From positions 930,001 through 994,000 of the forward strand of contig NZ_AP019777.1 of assembly GCF_019669905.1 (NCBI RefSeq): DNA of 64,000 nt, in the 5' to 3' direction. The position numbers and the translations under genes are program-made. Below the pieces are notes generated by a model, which made no database searches, was not told the DNA's origin, and was given only the letters and a program-made list of their open reading frames with translations. This DNA is from Methylomonas koyamae (lineage in GTDB: Bacteria; Pseudomonadota; Gammaproteobacteria; Methylococcales; Methylomonadaceae). Of this stretch, positions 8,178-17,168 are shown piece by piece. Positions within the stretch are counted from its first letter, which is position 1, and each line of letters starts with the position of its first letter.

Positions 8178-9479
8178 TCACTGGCTGCAGAAAAAAGCCC
8201 GCAGCGCCCGGATCATATAACCGTGGTCCAAAACGCCGGCGCTTTCGCGGAGGCTGTGCATGGCCCACATCGGCGAACCGACATCCACGCTGCGTACGCC
8301 CAGTTTGGCCGACGCGATCGGGCCTATCGTGCTGCCGCAGGGCAGGTCGCCGCGGTGAGCGTACTTCTGGTAGGGCACGTCGGCGTCTCGGCAAAAGCGG
8401 ATGAATTCCGCCTCGGACAGGCATTCCGAGGCATAGCGGTGGTTAACGTTAATCTTGATGGCCGGGCCCTGGTTGACGATCACTTTGTGGCCGGGTTCGT
8501 AAGCGCCGGGAAAGCCGGGCTGGTAGCCATGCGCCATATCGGCACTAACCATAAAGCTGTGGGCCAAGGCTCGGCGATAACCGTCGGCTCGGTCGCAGCA
8601 GCAGGCGGCGATGCGTTCCAGCACGTCCGGCAAAAAGCTGCCGGCCGCGCCTTTGCAGCTTTCGCTGCCGATTTCTTCGTGGTCGAAAAAGGCGCAGACC
8701 AGCGTGTTGCCGCTGTTCAGTACCGCGTTATCCAGCATCGCGCTTAAGCCGGCGTGGCAGGACGCCAGGTTATCCAATTGGCTGTCGGCGTAGAACAAGC
8801 CGTCGTTGCCCCAGAATGCGCCTTTTTGGGTGTCGTAAACGTTCAATTCCCAACTCAACAGGCTGTCGGCCTCGATGCCGGCGGTAGCGGCCAGCAACTG
8901 GCGAAAATAGTCGGCGGGCAATTGTTCGGCGGCGCTGGCCATTATCAAGGCCAGTTCGGTTTGCTTTTGCAATTTCAGGCCGTCTTCGTTGACGCCGCGG
9001 TTCATGTGAATTGCCAGATTGGGCAAACGCAGCAGGGCTTGGTCGAAGCGGAGTAACCGGCTGCCGACGCTGCCGTCCGCTTGGCTGAACGCGACGCGGC
9101 CGGCCAAACTTAGGTCGCGGTCGGTGAAGGTTGCCAGAATCGGCCCGCCGTAGATTTCGACTGCTAAGCGTTGAATTTTGTCCGATTCCAATACCGGCTG
9201 CGGTTTGACCCGCAATCCGGGCGAGTCGGTGTGGGCGCCGAGCAATTTGAAACCCTTGGCCGCCAGGTCCGTTCGGCCCAGCACGAAAGCCGCAATCGAC
9301 GAATCGTCGCGGATCACGTAGTAGCGGCCGTCGGCGGCCAGGGTCCAGGCGTCGCCCTCGTGCAGGCGCTGGAACTGAAACGCCTGTAGACGTTGTTCGA
9401 TGCTGGCTACCGCATGCCACGGGCTGGGGCTGGCATCGATGAAGTCGAGTAAATCCTGTACTTGCCGGTGGGCGCTCAT
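8178..9479 (-). CDS. apeB: M18 family aspartyl/leucyl aminopeptidase
   Basis: Cytosolic dinuclear zinc aminopeptidase, 433 residues, which is the usual family length. Zinc-ligand and catalytic motifs seen: [13 protein letters not shown] (His, Asp), FDHEEIGSE (Glu pair) and MAHGYQP near the C-terminus; WELNVYDTQ and CHAGLSAML are also family features. Start ATG at 9479 overlaps the msrB stop by four bases, so a longer upstream frame is rejected because it runs through msrB. Transcription continues from msrB. Substrate preference (acidic or neutral N-terminal residues) is not evident from sequence. Confidence 0.93.
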   Translation of the reverse strand: MSAHRQVQDLLDFIDASPSPWHAVASIEQRLQAFQFQRLHEGDAWTLAADGRYYVIRDDSSIAAFVLGRTDLAAKGFKLLGAHTDSPGLRVKPQPVLESDKIQRLAVEIYGGPILATFTDRDLSLAGRVAFSQADGSVGSRLLRFDQALLRLPNLAIHMNRGVNEDGLKLQKQTELALIMASAAEQLPADYFRQLLAATAGIEADSLLSWELNVYDTQKGAFWGNDGLFYADSQLDNLASCHAGLSAMLDNAVLNSGNTLVCAFFDHEEIGSESCKGAAGSFLPDVLERIAACCCDRADGYRRALAHSFMVSADMAHGYQPGFPGAYEPGHKVIVNQGPAIKINVNHRYASECLSEAEFIRFCRDADVPYQKYAHRGDLPCGSTIGPIASAKLGVRSVDVGSPMWAMHSLRESAGVLDHGYMIRALRAFFCSQ

Positions 9480-9871
9480 GTTTTCTTGTCCAGGGTTAAC
9501 GCTACCGAATTGATGCAATAGCGCAATCCGGTCGGTAGCGGGCCGTCTTCGAACACGTGGCCGAGATGGGCGCCGCAGGAATGGCAGGTCACTTCGGTGC
9601 GGCGCATGCCGTGGCTGGTATCGAGATGTTCGTCCAGGCTCTCGGCGTGCAACGGGTTCCAAAAGCTGGGCCAGCCGCAGCCGGAATGGAATTTGTGTTC
9701 GGAATCGAACAAGGCCTCGCCGCAACAGACGCAGCGGTAGATGCCGGCTTCCTCGCAATCGGTGTATTTGCCGGTGAACGGCGGTTCGGTGCCTTTTTCG
9801 CGGCAAACGCGGTATTGCTCCGGCGTCAGTTTTTCGCGCCAAAATTTTTCCGGATCGTTCGAGTCGGTCAT
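9476..9871 (-). CDS. msrB: Peptide-methionine (R)-S-oxide reductase
   Basis: Repairs oxidised methionine by reducing the R-sulfoxide, usually in the cytosol with thioredoxin as the donor. The 131-residue protein has the two zinc-binding CxxC pairs ([10 protein letters not shown] and [11 protein letters not shown]), the SGCGWPSFW segment and the C-terminal catalytic RYCINSVAL. The ATG at 9871 is favoured by an AAGGA site eight bases upstream; a TTG six codons earlier lacks one. It overlaps the apeB start by four bases and heads that two-gene operon. Confidence 0.95.
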   Translation of the reverse strand: MTDSNDPEKFWREKLTPEQYRVCREKGTEPPFTGKYTDCEEAGIYRCVCCGEALFDSEHKFHSGCGWPSFWNPLHAESLDEHLDTSHGMRRTEVTCHSCGAHLGHVFEDGPLPTGLRYCINSVALTLDKKT

Positions 9872-9959
9872 GGTGGCTATCCTTATCAACGGGGTCGGCG
9901 GCCATTGTACCCAGTCTCAACGGCTTGCTGAAGCCGCAGGAATATTTCGGTTGATTATG

Positions 9960-9973
9960 TTAGAGAATTCTAA
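9960..9973. promoter_or_regulatory. Inverted repeat upstream of sqr
   Basis: TTAGA-N4-TCTAA lies about 100 bases upstream of the sqr start in an AT-rich stretch. It could be an operator for a sulfide- or redox-responsive repressor, but no regulator gene lies nearby and the match to a known site is not established. Confidence 0.25.
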
Positions 9974-10070
9974 TATTCTTTGGCCACATGGTTTTGCGGC
10001 GTACAACTACAATAATTCGATAAATAAACCGCAATTTCGTGTTTATCTGAATATCAGCGAGGAGAATGTC

Positions 10071-11348
10071 ATGGCAAGAATCGTAGTGTTGGGTGCAGGC
10101 ATCGGTGGCGTACCGATGGCGTACGAAATGAAGGAAACGGTTGGCAAGGAGCACGAAGTGGTGGTGATTTCCGATTCGCCGACTTTCCATTTCGTGCCGT
10201 CCAATCCTTGGGTACCGCCGAAATGGCGCAAACCGGAAGATTTGAAAATCGAACTGGCGCCGGTGATGGCGAAAAAAGGCATCACCTTCATCCAAAAGGC
10301 CGCCACCAAGGTCGATCCGGCCAATAACAAAGTCGATCTGGCCGACGGCAGTGCCGTGGAATACGACTATCTGGTCATCGCTACCGGACCGCGTTTGGCT
10401 TTCGACGAAGTACCGGGCCTGGGCCCCCACGGCGGCCACACGTCTTCGGTTTGCCACGTCGACCACGCTGCGTTGGCAGCCGAAGACTGGGACCGCTTCA
10501 TGGCCGATCCCGGTCCGATCGTGATCGGTGCGGTGCAAGGCGCTTCCTGCTTCGGTCCGGCCTACGAATACATGATGATCATCGAAACCGAATTGCGGAA
10601 ACGTAAAATCCGCGACAAGGTACCGATGACTTTCGTCACTTCCGAACCTTATATCGGCCATCTGGGCCTGGGCGGCGTCGGCGACACCAAAGGCTTGCTG
10701 GAAAGCGCGTTGCGCGACAAGACCATCAAATGGATCACCAATGCCAAGGTCGACAAGATTGAAGCCGGCATGATGTATATCACCGAAGTCGACGACGACG
10801 GCAACGAAAAGAAGAAGCACGAGCTGCCGTTCAAACATTCGATGATGCTGCCGGCCTTTACCGGCGTCGATGCGGTGCGTAACAGCGGTGCGGAAGGCCT
10901 GACCAATCCGCGCGGCTTCGTCATCGTCGACGAACACCAGCGCAATCCGACCTATAAAAACATTTATTCGGTCGGCGTCTGCGTGGCCTTGCCGCCGGTG
11001 GAAAAAACCCCGGTACCGGTCGGTACCCCGAAAACCGGTTACATGATCGAATCGATGGTGACCGCGACCGCCCACAACATCCGCGACGAACTGGCCGGCA
11101 AGCAACCGTCCGACAAGCCGAGCTTGAGTGCGCTGTGTCTGGCAGATCTGGGCGATACCGGCGTGGCATTCTTGGCGGTGCCGCAGATACCGCCGCGCAA
11201 TACCACCTGGTCGCAACACGGCAAATGGGTGCATCTGGCCAAAATCGCGTTCGAAAAATACTTCATGCGCAAAGTCAGAAAAGGTATCAGCGAGCCGTTC
11301 TACGAACGGATGATGCTGAAATTCATGGGCGTCGTGCGCCTGAAATAG
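10071..11348 (+). CDS. sqr: Sulfide:quinone oxidoreductase, type I
   Basis: Membrane-associated flavoprotein that oxidises sulfide to polysulfide and reduces quinone. The 425-residue protein starts with an FAD-binding GAGIGGVPMAYEM. It keeps Cys128, Cys160 (GASCFGP) and Cys356, which match in both position and context the three redox cysteines I know from the Acidithiobacillus ferrooxidans enzyme. TPVPVGTPKTGYMIESM and the amphipathic C-terminus (FEKYFMRKVRKG) also fit. The ATG at 10071 follows a GGAG site; the frame is open further upstream without one. A DUF2892-type membrane gene follows ten bases later, and a terminator closes the pair. Role: sulfide detoxification or energy gain. Confidence 0.93.
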   Translation: MARIVVLGAGIGGVPMAYEMKETVGKEHEVVVISDSPTFHFVPSNPWVPPKWRKPEDLKIELAPVMAKKGITFIQKAATKVDPANNKVDLADGSAVEYDYLVIATGPRLAFDEVPGLGPHGGHTSSVCHVDHAALAAEDWDRFMADPGPIVIGAVQGASCFGPAYEYMMIIETELRKRKIRDKVPMTFVTSEPYIGHLGLGGVGDTKGLLESALRDKTIKWITNAKVDKIEAGMMYITEVDDDGNEKKKHELPFKHSMMLPAFTGVDAVRNSGAEGLTNPRGFVIVDEHQRNPTYKNIYSVGVCVALPPVEKTPVPVGTPKTGYMIESMVTATAHNIRDELAGKQPSDKPSLSALCLADLGDTGVAFLAVPQIPPRNTTWSQHGKWVHLAKIAFEKYFMRKVRKGISEPFYERMMLKFMGVVRLK

Positions 11349-11357
11349 GAGGTGCTT

Positions 11358-11558
11358 ATGTCTATCGATCGGATGGTGATGGCGTTTGCCGGCTCGTTTA
11401 TTCTGGCCAGCCTGGCATTGGCGCATTGGCATTCGCCAAATTGGTTGTGGTTTACCGCCTTCGTCGGCGCCAATTTATTGCAAGCCTCGTTTACCGGCTT
11501 TTGCCCGTTGGCGATTATCCTGAAAAAGCTCGGCGTAAAACCCGGCTGCGCGTTTTAG
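11358..11558 (+). CDS. DUF2892-family small membrane protein
   Basis: Inner-membrane protein of 66 residues with two predicted hydrophobic helices ([17 protein letters not shown] and [19 protein letters not shown]) and the family ending [18 protein letters not shown]. Proteins of this type occur beside or fused to rhodanese and sulfide-oxidation proteins. A strong AGGAGG site lies six bases before the ATG, so this start is preferred over a GTG two codons earlier. It is co-transcribed with sqr, which suggests a role in sulfur or sulfane transfer at the membrane; the biochemical role is unknown. Confidence 0.85.
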   Translation: MSIDRMVMAFAGSFILASLALAHWHSPNWLWFTAFVGANLLQASFTGFCPLAIILKKLGVKPGCAF

Positions 11559-11572
11559 TTTGTTCCCTCTAG

Positions 11573-11607
11573 CCTAACCGCCGCGGGTTTGGCGGTTAGG
11601 TCTTTTT
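11573..11607 (+). terminator. Intrinsic terminator of the sqr operon
   Basis: A perfect 10-bp stem, CCTAACCGCC (11573-11582) with GGCGGTTAGG (11591-11600), 8-nt loop, followed by TCTTTTT. Confidence 0.92.
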
Positions 11608-11644
11608 GCCGTTTTCCGCCCGAAAAAAATTCGGCGCCAACCCT

Positions 11645-11672
11645 CTTGAAGTTTCTCTCATAGCCCCTAAAT
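11645..11672 (+). promoter_or_regulatory. Sigma-32 heat-shock promoter of the Hsp20 gene
   Basis: CTTGAAG (11645-11651), 12-nt spacer, CCCCTAAAT (11664-11672). This matches the sigma-32 consensus CTTGAAA-N11-16-CCCCAT closely and lies 76 bases before the Hsp20 ATG. Confidence 0.75.
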
Positions 11673-11748
11673 TCTCGGTGTCCGGGCCGGACGGCTCGGT
11701 AAAAACCAGTGTTTTCAAATGCATATCTTGAATTGGGGAGAAAATGCC

Positions 11749-12219
11749 ATGAGAGTCGAATATACGCCGATTTACCGTCCCAACCTGGGTTTGGCGCCAT
11801 GGGCCGCGATGTTGGACGGCATTTTGCAAAGCGATCGGCCCAATCACGATTATCCGGCCTTCGATATCGAAGCGGTCGGCGACAACCAATTTACCATCAG
11901 TTTGGCGGTGCCTGGGTTCAGTCCGGAGCAGTTGCTGATAGAAACCGAAAACAACGTACTGACCGTCAAAGGCGAGAAACCGCAAGACGCCGGCAAGCGC
12001 CGCTTTCTGCACCAAGGCATTGTCAGCCGCAATTTCGAACGCCGTTTCAATCTGGCCGAACATACCGAAGTCTGCGGCGCCCACTACCGTGACGGTTTGC
12101 TGACCGTAAGTCTGGTAAAACGCGTGCCGGAGGCGATGAAACCGCGCCGCATCGAAATCGACAACGTCGGCCAGGTACTTAACCCGGCCCCAGCCCAAGC
12201 CACCTTGCCGATCGCTTGA
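11749..12219 (+). CDS. Small heat-shock protein, Hsp20/IbpA family
   Basis: ATP-independent chaperone that holds unfolding proteins in a refoldable state. The 156-residue product has an N-terminal arm (YRPNLGLAPWAAMLDGI), the alpha-crystallin domain (YPAFDIEAVGDNQFTISLAVPGFSPEQL to GLLTVSLVKRVPEAMKPRRI) and a C-terminal tail. The ATG at 11749 has GGGGAG eight bases upstream; a start ten codons earlier lacks such a site. A clear sigma-32 promoter precedes it. The closest relatives are IbpA-type proteins; I do not assign A or B. Confidence 0.92.
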   Translation: MRVEYTPIYRPNLGLAPWAAMLDGILQSDRPNHDYPAFDIEAVGDNQFTISLAVPGFSPEQLLIETENNVLTVKGEKPQDAGKRRFLHQGIVSRNFERRFNLAEHTEVCGAHYRDGLLTVSLVKRVPEAMKPRRIEIDNVGQVLNPAPAQATLPIA

Positions 12220-12229
12220 TCCGCGGCCG

Positions 12230-12757
12230 ATGGCTACCGGAATCGTTGAATCCGCTACCGGCGGGCGTAGCCAGCGTCCGCCGGACGGCACCGATGCCAG
12301 GTCGTCCCGGCCGGCGGCCTGGCCGCACGAAGAATGGAAACTGCTGTCGTTTTACGAAAAATTCGAGCAGTGCGTGGCACTGGTGCTGGTGGCGCTGATT
12401 TCGCTGGTGATCGTCAGCGCGTTGTACCGTTTGGCGCTCAAAGTATTGGCGACCTTGCTCGAAGCCGCCGACCCCACCGACCCCGGCGTGTTCCAGGCCT
12501 TGTTCGGCATGATCATGACCTTGCTGATCGCTATGGAATTCAAGCACTCGATCTTGCGCGTCGTCGCTCGCCGCGACAGCATCATTCAGGTCAAAACGGT
12601 GATTCTGATCGCGATCCTGGCGATCAGCCGCAAATTCATCGTGCTCGATACCAAGCACTTGGTGGCAGCCGACATTGCCGCCTTATCCGGCGCGTTGTTG
12701 GCGTTGGGCTGCGTCTACTGGCTGATGCGCGAGCGCGACGACCGGGTTCAGCGTTGA
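12230..12757 (+). CDS. PsiE-family membrane protein
   Basis: Predicted inner-membrane protein of 175 residues with four hydrophobic helices (about 50-70, 90-105, 120-140, 150-165). FYEKFEQCVALVLVALISLVIV, GMIMTLLIAMEFKHSI and the charged RDSIIQVKTVILIAILAISRKFIVLD are typical of the phosphate-starvation-inducible E family, whose function is not known. The first 40 residues are polar and variable. It starts ten bases after the Hsp20 stop and may share its transcript, with heat-shock control an inference. Its stop lies only three bases from the convergent potassium-channel gene, with no terminator between. Confidence 0.8.
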   Translation: MATGIVESATGGRSQRPPDGTDARSSRPAAWPHEEWKLLSFYEKFEQCVALVLVALISLVIVSALYRLALKVLATLLEAADPTDPGVFQALFGMIMTLLIAMEFKHSILRVVARRDSIIQVKTVILIAILAISRKFIVLDTKHLVAADIAALSGALLALGCVYWLMRERDDRVQR

Positions 12758-12760
12758 CGA

Positions 12761-13615
12761 TCAAGCGCCGATCCGCTCGCCGCAGTACTTGCAATGCGCC
12801 GCGTCGAAATCGTGTCCGACCGCACCGCAGTTGGCGCAGGCTCGATTGTCCAGGCCGCGGTTGTTGTGGCTGTTGATCAATTCGGCGCTGTAGATGCCGG
12901 TCGGCACGGCGATGATGCCGTAACCCATGATCATGATGGTGGACGCGATCAACTGCCCCAAAGCCGTCTTCGGGGCAATGTCGCCGTAACCGACGGTGGT
13001 GATCGTGACGATGGCCCAATACACCGCTTTCGGAATACTGGTAAAGCCGGCTTGCGGGCCTTCCACCACATACATCAGCGCGCCGAAAACCACGACCAGC
13101 GTCAACACCGCATACAGAAATACCGTGATTTTACGAAAGCTATTGGCCAAGGCGACGGTCAGGACATTGGCTTCGTCCAGATATTGGGAGAGCTTCAGAA
13201 TCCGGAAAATCCGCAACAGCCGCAATATCCGCAGCGTTAGCATGTAGCCGGTGCCCGGCAGCAGCAAGCCCAGATAAGCCGGCAGAATCGACAGCAAGTC
13301 GATGATGCCGAAAAAGCTGCGGATATACAGCCAGGGTCGGCGCACGCAGACCAACCGCAGCAGGTATTCCAGCGTGAACAAAGCTGTGAACGCCCACTCC
13401 GCCCGAAACAGCACGTTCGCGTAACGCTGTTGGATATGCGCCACGCTGTCCAGCATCACCACGCCGATGCTGAGCAGGATGGCGACGATCAACAGAATGT
13501 CGAAAGTCCGGCCGGCAGCGGTTTCCGAGCCGAAAATGATTTGGTTCAACGCCTCCCGCCACGGCGACAGGGTTTGGCCTTGGTTATAGCGGTGCGGTTT
13601 GCGGTTCGGTCTCAT
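12761..13615 (-). CDS. Voltage-gated potassium channel with C-terminal zinc ribbon
   Basis: Six-helix Kv-type ion channel, 284 residues. Visible are S1-S3, an S4 with regularly spaced arginines (LRILRLLRIFRILKLSQY), S5, the pore helix and selectivity filter TTVGYGD, and S6 with a proline-containing GIIAVPTGIYSAEL. After S6 comes a short cytoplasmic tail with two Cys pairs (CANCGAVGH and CKYCGERIG) that should bind a zinc ion. There is no TrkA-N/RCK domain. The zinc-ribbon tail is an unusual regulatory end for a channel, possibly redox- or metal-responsive (inference). The gene is divergent from nifE, sharing its upstream region, and convergent with the PsiE gene. Confidence 0.9.
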   Translation of the reverse strand: MRPNRKPHRYNQGQTLSPWREALNQIIFGSETAAGRTFDILLIVAILLSIGVVMLDSVAHIQQRYANVLFRAEWAFTALFTLEYLLRLVCVRRPWLYIRSFFGIIDLLSILPAYLGLLLPGTGYMLTLRILRLLRIFRILKLSQYLDEANVLTVALANSFRKITVFLYAVLTLVVVFGALMYVVEGPQAGFTSIPKAVYWAIVTITTVGYGDIAPKTALGQLIASTIMIMGYGIIAVPTGIYSAELINSHNNRGLDNRACANCGAVGHDFDAAHCKYCGERIGA

Positions 13616-13701
13616 CGGCAGCGTGCAGGATGGTTAGGCGATGGGCGCAAGTATAAGCCCGGCGAAAGCGGACGCCACTTTGTCCGGTCGCGTTTGCCGA
13701 T

Positions 13702-13717
13702 TGTCGGGTTTGCTACA
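13702..13717 (+). promoter_or_regulatory. NifA upstream activator sequence
   Basis: TGT-CGGGTTTGCT-ACA is an exact TGT-N10-ACA NifA site, centred about 78 bases before the likely nifE transcription start. Confidence 0.8.
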
Positions 13718-13760
13718 AAAAAAATCCAGACAAGCCTTTGAAAAATATGGATTTGGTAGT

Positions 13761-13776
13761 TGGCACACCGGTTGCA
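13761..13776 (+). promoter_or_regulatory. Sigma-54 promoter of nifE
   Basis: TGGCAC-ACCGG-TTGCA is a perfect -24/-12 element (GG and GC ten bases apart), 32 bases before the nifE ATG. With the NifA site upstream it gives the standard nitrogen-fixation control. Confidence 0.92.
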
Positions 13777-13807
13777 AAAGGTTTTACAAAAAACTTGGGG
13801 TTGTGCC

Positions 13808-15280
13808 ATGAAATCGACCAAAGACATTGCCGAAATGCTGGACGAACCGGCTTGCGAGCATAACAAGAAGGAAAAATCCGGCTGCGCCAAACCCAAACCC
13901 GGCTCGGCCGCCGGCGGTTGTGCCTTCGATGGCGCCCAAATCGCATTGTTACCGATTGCCGACGTCGCCCATATCGTGCACGGCCCGATCGCTTGTGCCG
14001 GCAGCTCCTGGGACAACCGTGGCACCCGCTCCTCCGGGCCGGGCCTGTACCGGATCGGCATGACCACCGACCTGACCGAGCAGGACATCGTTATGGGCCG
14101 CTCGGAAAAACGCCTGTTCCATGCCATCAAGCAAGCCGTGGAAAGCTTCAACCCGCCGGCGGTATTCATTTACAACACCTGCGTGCCGGCCCTGGTCGGC
14201 GACGACATCAACGCCACCTGCAAAGAAGCCACCGAGCGTTGGGGCGTGCCGGTGGTGCCGATAGACGCGGCCGGTTTTTACGGCACCAAAAACCTGGGCA
14301 ACCGCATCGCCGCCGATGCGATGATCAAATACGTGGTGGGGACTCGCGACCCCGATCCGTTGCCGCCGGCAGCGATAGCAGCGGAAAAAACCGGCATCAA
14401 AATCCACGACGTCAACTTGGTCGGCGAATACAACATTGCCGGCGAGTTCTGGCACGTGTTGCCGCTGCTGGACGAAATGGGCTTGCGCGTCTTGTGCACC
14501 CTGTCCGGCGACGCTCGCTTCCGCGAAGTGCAAACCATGCACAAGGCCGAAGTCAACATGATGGTCTGCTCCAAAGCCATGATCAACGTAGCGCGCAAAC
14601 TGGAGCAGCAATACCAAATTCCCTGGTTCGAGGGCAGCTTCTACGGCATTACCGACACCAGCCAAGCCTTGCGCGATTTCGCCCGCATCATAGCCGATCC
14701 GGATTTGACCGCCCGCACCGAAGCCATCATCGCCCGCGAAGAGAATCGGATCCGCGCAGCCTTGGCGCCGTGGCGCGAACGCCTGAAAGGCAAACGGGTA
14801 TTGCTGTTTACCGGCGGCGTCAAAAGCTGGTCGGTAATTTCGGCGCTGCAGGATTTGGGCATGGTCGTCGTCGCTACCGGCACCAAGAAATCGACCGAAG
14901 AAGACAAAGCCCGGATTCGGGAATTGATGGGCGAAGATACCTTGATGATCGAAGACGGCAGCCCGAAGGCGTTGTTAAAAGTCGTGCGCGACTATAAAGC
15001 CGACATTCTGATTGCCGGCGGCCGCAATATGTATACCGCGTTGAAGGCGCGCATCCCGTTTCTGGACATCAACCAGGAGCGCGAATTCGGTTACGAAGGC
15101 TACCAAGGCATGCTGGAACTGGTCCGCCAATTGGCTTTGACGCTGGAAAGCCCGGTCTGGGAAGCGGTTCGGGCGCCGGCGCCGTGGCGGGCCTCGAAAT
15201 CCGTAGGGTATGCATCGCGTACCGAATTGGCTGAGGTACGCGAAGCGTACCCTACAGCGTCCGAATCCGTCGCTGCTTAG
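13808..15280 (+). CDS. nifE: Nitrogenase FeMo-cofactor scaffold protein NifE
   Basis: Alpha-like subunit of the NifEN scaffold on which the NifB-derived Fe-S core matures to FeMo-cofactor. The 490-residue protein begins [21 protein letters not shown] and carries the cluster-ligand regions [30 protein letters not shown] and [12 protein letters not shown]. Typical NifE segments [14 protein letters not shown] and [29 protein letters not shown] follow. The ATG at 13808 is used; reading further upstream would pass through the sigma-54 promoter. The last 30 or so residues are unusual: they are encoded by an intact palindromic repeat (15203-15255) read in frame after APAPWRASK. nifN begins 14 bases after the stop. 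Confidence 0.97.
   Translation: MKSTKDIAEMLDEPACEHNKKEKSGCAKPKPGSAAGGCAFDGAQIALLPIADVAHIVHGPIACAGSSWDNRGTRSSGPGLYRIGMTTDLTEQDIVMGRSEKRLFHAIKQAVESFNPPAVFIYNTCVPALVGDDINATCKEATERWGVPVVPIDAAGFYGTKNLGNRIAADAMIKYVVGTRDPDPLPPAAIAAEKTGIKIHDVNLVGEYNIAGEFWHVLPLLDEMGLRVLCTLSGDARFREVQTMHKAEVNMMVCSKAMINVARKLEQQYQIPWFEGSFYGITDTSQALRDFARIIADPDLTARTEAIIAREENRIRAALAPWRERLKGKRVLLFTGGVKSWSVISALQDLGMVVVATGTKKSTEEDKARIRELMGEDTLMIEDGSPKALLKVVRDYKADILIAGGRNMYTALKARIPFLDINQEREFGYEGYQGMLELVRQLALTLESPVWEAVRAPAPWRASKSVGYASRTELAEVREAYPTASESVAA
15203..15255. repeat. REP-like palindrome inside the 3' end of nifE
   Basis: Arms 15203-15223 and 15235-15255 are inverted repeats matching at 19 of 21 positions around an 11-nt centre; each begins with GTAGGGTA on its own strand. 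The arms resemble the short intergenic repeats seen elsewhere in the window (GTAGGGT followed by a palindrome). It is translated as part of NifE. Confidence 0.85.
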
Positions 15281-15294
15281 CCGAGTACTTCGCC

Positions 15295-16692
15295 ATGGCC
15301 GAAATCCTGAAACGCAATAAAGCCCTGTCGGTAAGCCCGTTAAAAGCTAGCCAACCCACCGGCGGCTCGTTGGCCTGCCTGGGTTTCGATAGGGCGATCC
15401 CGATGCTGCATGGCTCGCAAGGCTGCACAGCGTTTGCCAAAGTGTTTTTCGTGCGCCACTTCCGCGAACCGATTCCGTTGCAAACCACTGCGATGGATCA
15501 GGCCAGTTCGGTACTCGGCGCCGACGAGAACGTGATCGAGGGCATCAAAATCATCGCCGAGAAATCCAATCCGGCCTTGATTGCGGTATTGACCACCGGC
15601 CTGGCCGAAACCCAGGGCTGCGACGTGCAGCGCAACTTACGCGAGTTCCGCGCCAAATATCCCGAATACGACCATGTTGCGGTTGTGGTCGTTAACACGC
15701 CGGATTTTACCGGCTGCGTCGAAACCGGCTATGCGGCGACGCTGACCGAAATCGTGCGCAGTCTGGTACCGGATGCCGAGCAGGCCGGCACCAAGCCCGG
15801 TAACCGCCTGCGCCAGGTCAACGTGCTGGCCAGCCCGATGCTGACGCCGGGCGATTTGGAGGCCTTGCGCGATCTGATCGAGCAATTCAATTTGCGGCCG
15901 GTGCTGGTGCCGGACATCTCCGATTCGCTGGACGGCAGTTTGACCGACGACGATTTTTCGCCGGTGACGATAGGCGGTACCCCGGTGTCGGAACTGAAGA
16001 CGCTGGGCGAGGCCCGCGCCACGCTGGTAGTCGGCGCGTCGCTGCGCAAAGCCGGCGAACTGTTGCAGGAAAAAACCGGCGTGCCCAGCCATTTCTTCGA
16101 CCATCTGTACGGTTTGCAAGCCAACGATGCCTTGATTTGCGCGCTGGCCGACATCAGCGAAATGCCGGTGCCGGGCAAGATCGAACGCCAACGCGCGCAA
16201 TTGCAGGATGCGATGCTGGATACCCATTTCATGCTCGGCCAATTGCGGGTAGCGCTAGCCGGCGATCCCGATCAACTCAACGCGTTGGCGCATCTGGTCA
16301 CCGGCATGGGCGCCGAGGTGGTTGCCGCCGTGGCCGCCGCTAATGCGCCGGTACTGGCAACGACGCCGGTCGCCAGCGTCAAGATCGGCGACCTCGAAGA
16401 TTTGGAAAACCTGGCCCGCGAACACAAGGCGCAACTGCTGATCGGCAACTCGCATGCGGTCGCCAGCGCCGAGCGTTTGGGCATTCCGATTCTGCGGGTC
16501 GGCTTTCCGTTATACGACATCATCGGCGGCTACCAGAAAACCTGGATCGGTTACCGCGGCAGCCGCCAAACCCTGTTCGATCTGGCCAATCTGGTCATCA
16601 ATTTCGCCCACGAAGAAATCGAGCCTTACTTTTCGCCGTACGCGCAGAAGCCGGAATCCGAACGCCAAGCTTGTTCGCCGTCATGTCATTAG
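15295..16692 (+). CDS. nifN: Nitrogenase cofactor scaffold protein NifN
   Basis: Beta-like subunit of the NifE2N2 scaffold complex in the cytosol. The 465-residue protein opens with [28 protein letters not shown] NifN sequence, then [24 protein letters not shown] with the conserved Cys of the cluster site, [16 protein letters not shown] and [14 protein letters not shown]. The C-terminal domain includes [22 protein letters not shown]. It follows nifE by 14 bases and its stop overlaps the nifX start by ten bases, so nifENX is one translationally linked block transcribed from the sigma-54 promoter before nifE. Confidence 0.97.
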   Translation: MAEILKRNKALSVSPLKASQPTGGSLACLGFDRAIPMLHGSQGCTAFAKVFFVRHFREPIPLQTTAMDQASSVLGADENVIEGIKIIAEKSNPALIAVLTTGLAETQGCDVQRNLREFRAKYPEYDHVAVVVVNTPDFTGCVETGYAATLTEIVRSLVPDAEQAGTKPGNRLRQVNVLASPMLTPGDLEALRDLIEQFNLRPVLVPDISDSLDGSLTDDDFSPVTIGGTPVSELKTLGEARATLVVGASLRKAGELLQEKTGVPSHFFDHLYGLQANDALICALADISEMPVPGKIERQRAQLQDAMLDTHFMLGQLRVALAGDPDQLNALAHLVTGMGAEVVAAVAAANAPVLATTPVASVKIGDLEDLENLAREHKAQLLIGNSHAVASAERLGIPILRVGFPLYDIIGGYQKTWIGYRGSRQTLFDLANLVINFAHEEIEPYFSPYAQKPESERQACSPSCH

Positions 16693-17168
16693 CTCGCCGC
16701 ATGCAGGTCTTGCATGCCCCAGACCAGAGGATGCCTATGGAAACCGCGATAAAAGTCGCTTTCGCCACCACCGACATGGTGCACGTCAACCAGCATTTCG
16801 GTTCCGCCAAATCGTTCGCGGTCTATGCCGTCGACCCGGAACAGTCGGAAATGCTGGAAGCCGCCCAGTTCGGCGAACTGGCGCAAGACGGCAACGAGGA
16901 CAAATTGTCGGTGAAGATCCAGTTGTTGGAAGGTTGCGCCGCAGTCTACTGCCAGGCCATAGGCGCCTCGGCGATCAAACAGATCGTCGCTCAGGGCATC
17001 CAGCCGATCAAGGTCCAGGAAGGCGCCACGATCAAGGATTTGATCGGCGACTTGCAGCACGAAATGAAAGTCGGCCCCTCGACCTGGCTGGCCAAAGCCA
17101 TCAACCAGCATAAAGGGCCGAGTCCGGATCGGTTCAATGCGATGGAGGATGAGGGGTGGGATGAATAG
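16683..17168 (+). CDS. nifX: Nitrogenase cofactor-carrier protein NifX
   Basis: Small protein that binds NifB-co and VK-cluster intermediates and exchanges them with NifEN. The 161-residue product has the expected N-terminal RRMQVL lead, then [28 protein letters not shown] and the [30 protein letters not shown] core of the NifX/NifB-C/NafY family. The ATG at 16683, overlapping the end of nifN, aligns with the N-terminus known in Azotobacter; two in-frame ATGs further in (after APDQR) are possible alternatives. A 544-base gap with a large repeat follows, so downstream genes may have a separate promoter. Confidence 0.93.
   Translation: MSLARRMQVLHAPDQRMPMETAIKVAFATTDMVHVNQHFGSAKSFAVYAVDPEQSEMLEAAQFGELAQDGNEDKLSVKIQLLEGCAAVYCQAIGASAIKQIVAQGIQPIKVQEGATIKDLIGDLQHEMKVGPSTWLAKAINQHKGPSPDRFNAMEDEGWDE

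Noticed and set aside
9480..9920. Upstream extension of the M18 aminopeptidase
   Set aside because: It passes through msrB in another frame; the ATG at 9479 gives the usual family length.
9960..11432. 490-codon minus-strand frame opposite sqr
   Set aside because: The plus strand encodes a well-conserved SQR with its redox cysteines; the antisense frame is a GC-rich coding shadow.
13760..13807. Longer start of nifE
   Set aside because: It would begin inside the sigma-54 promoter and transcription starts downstream of it.
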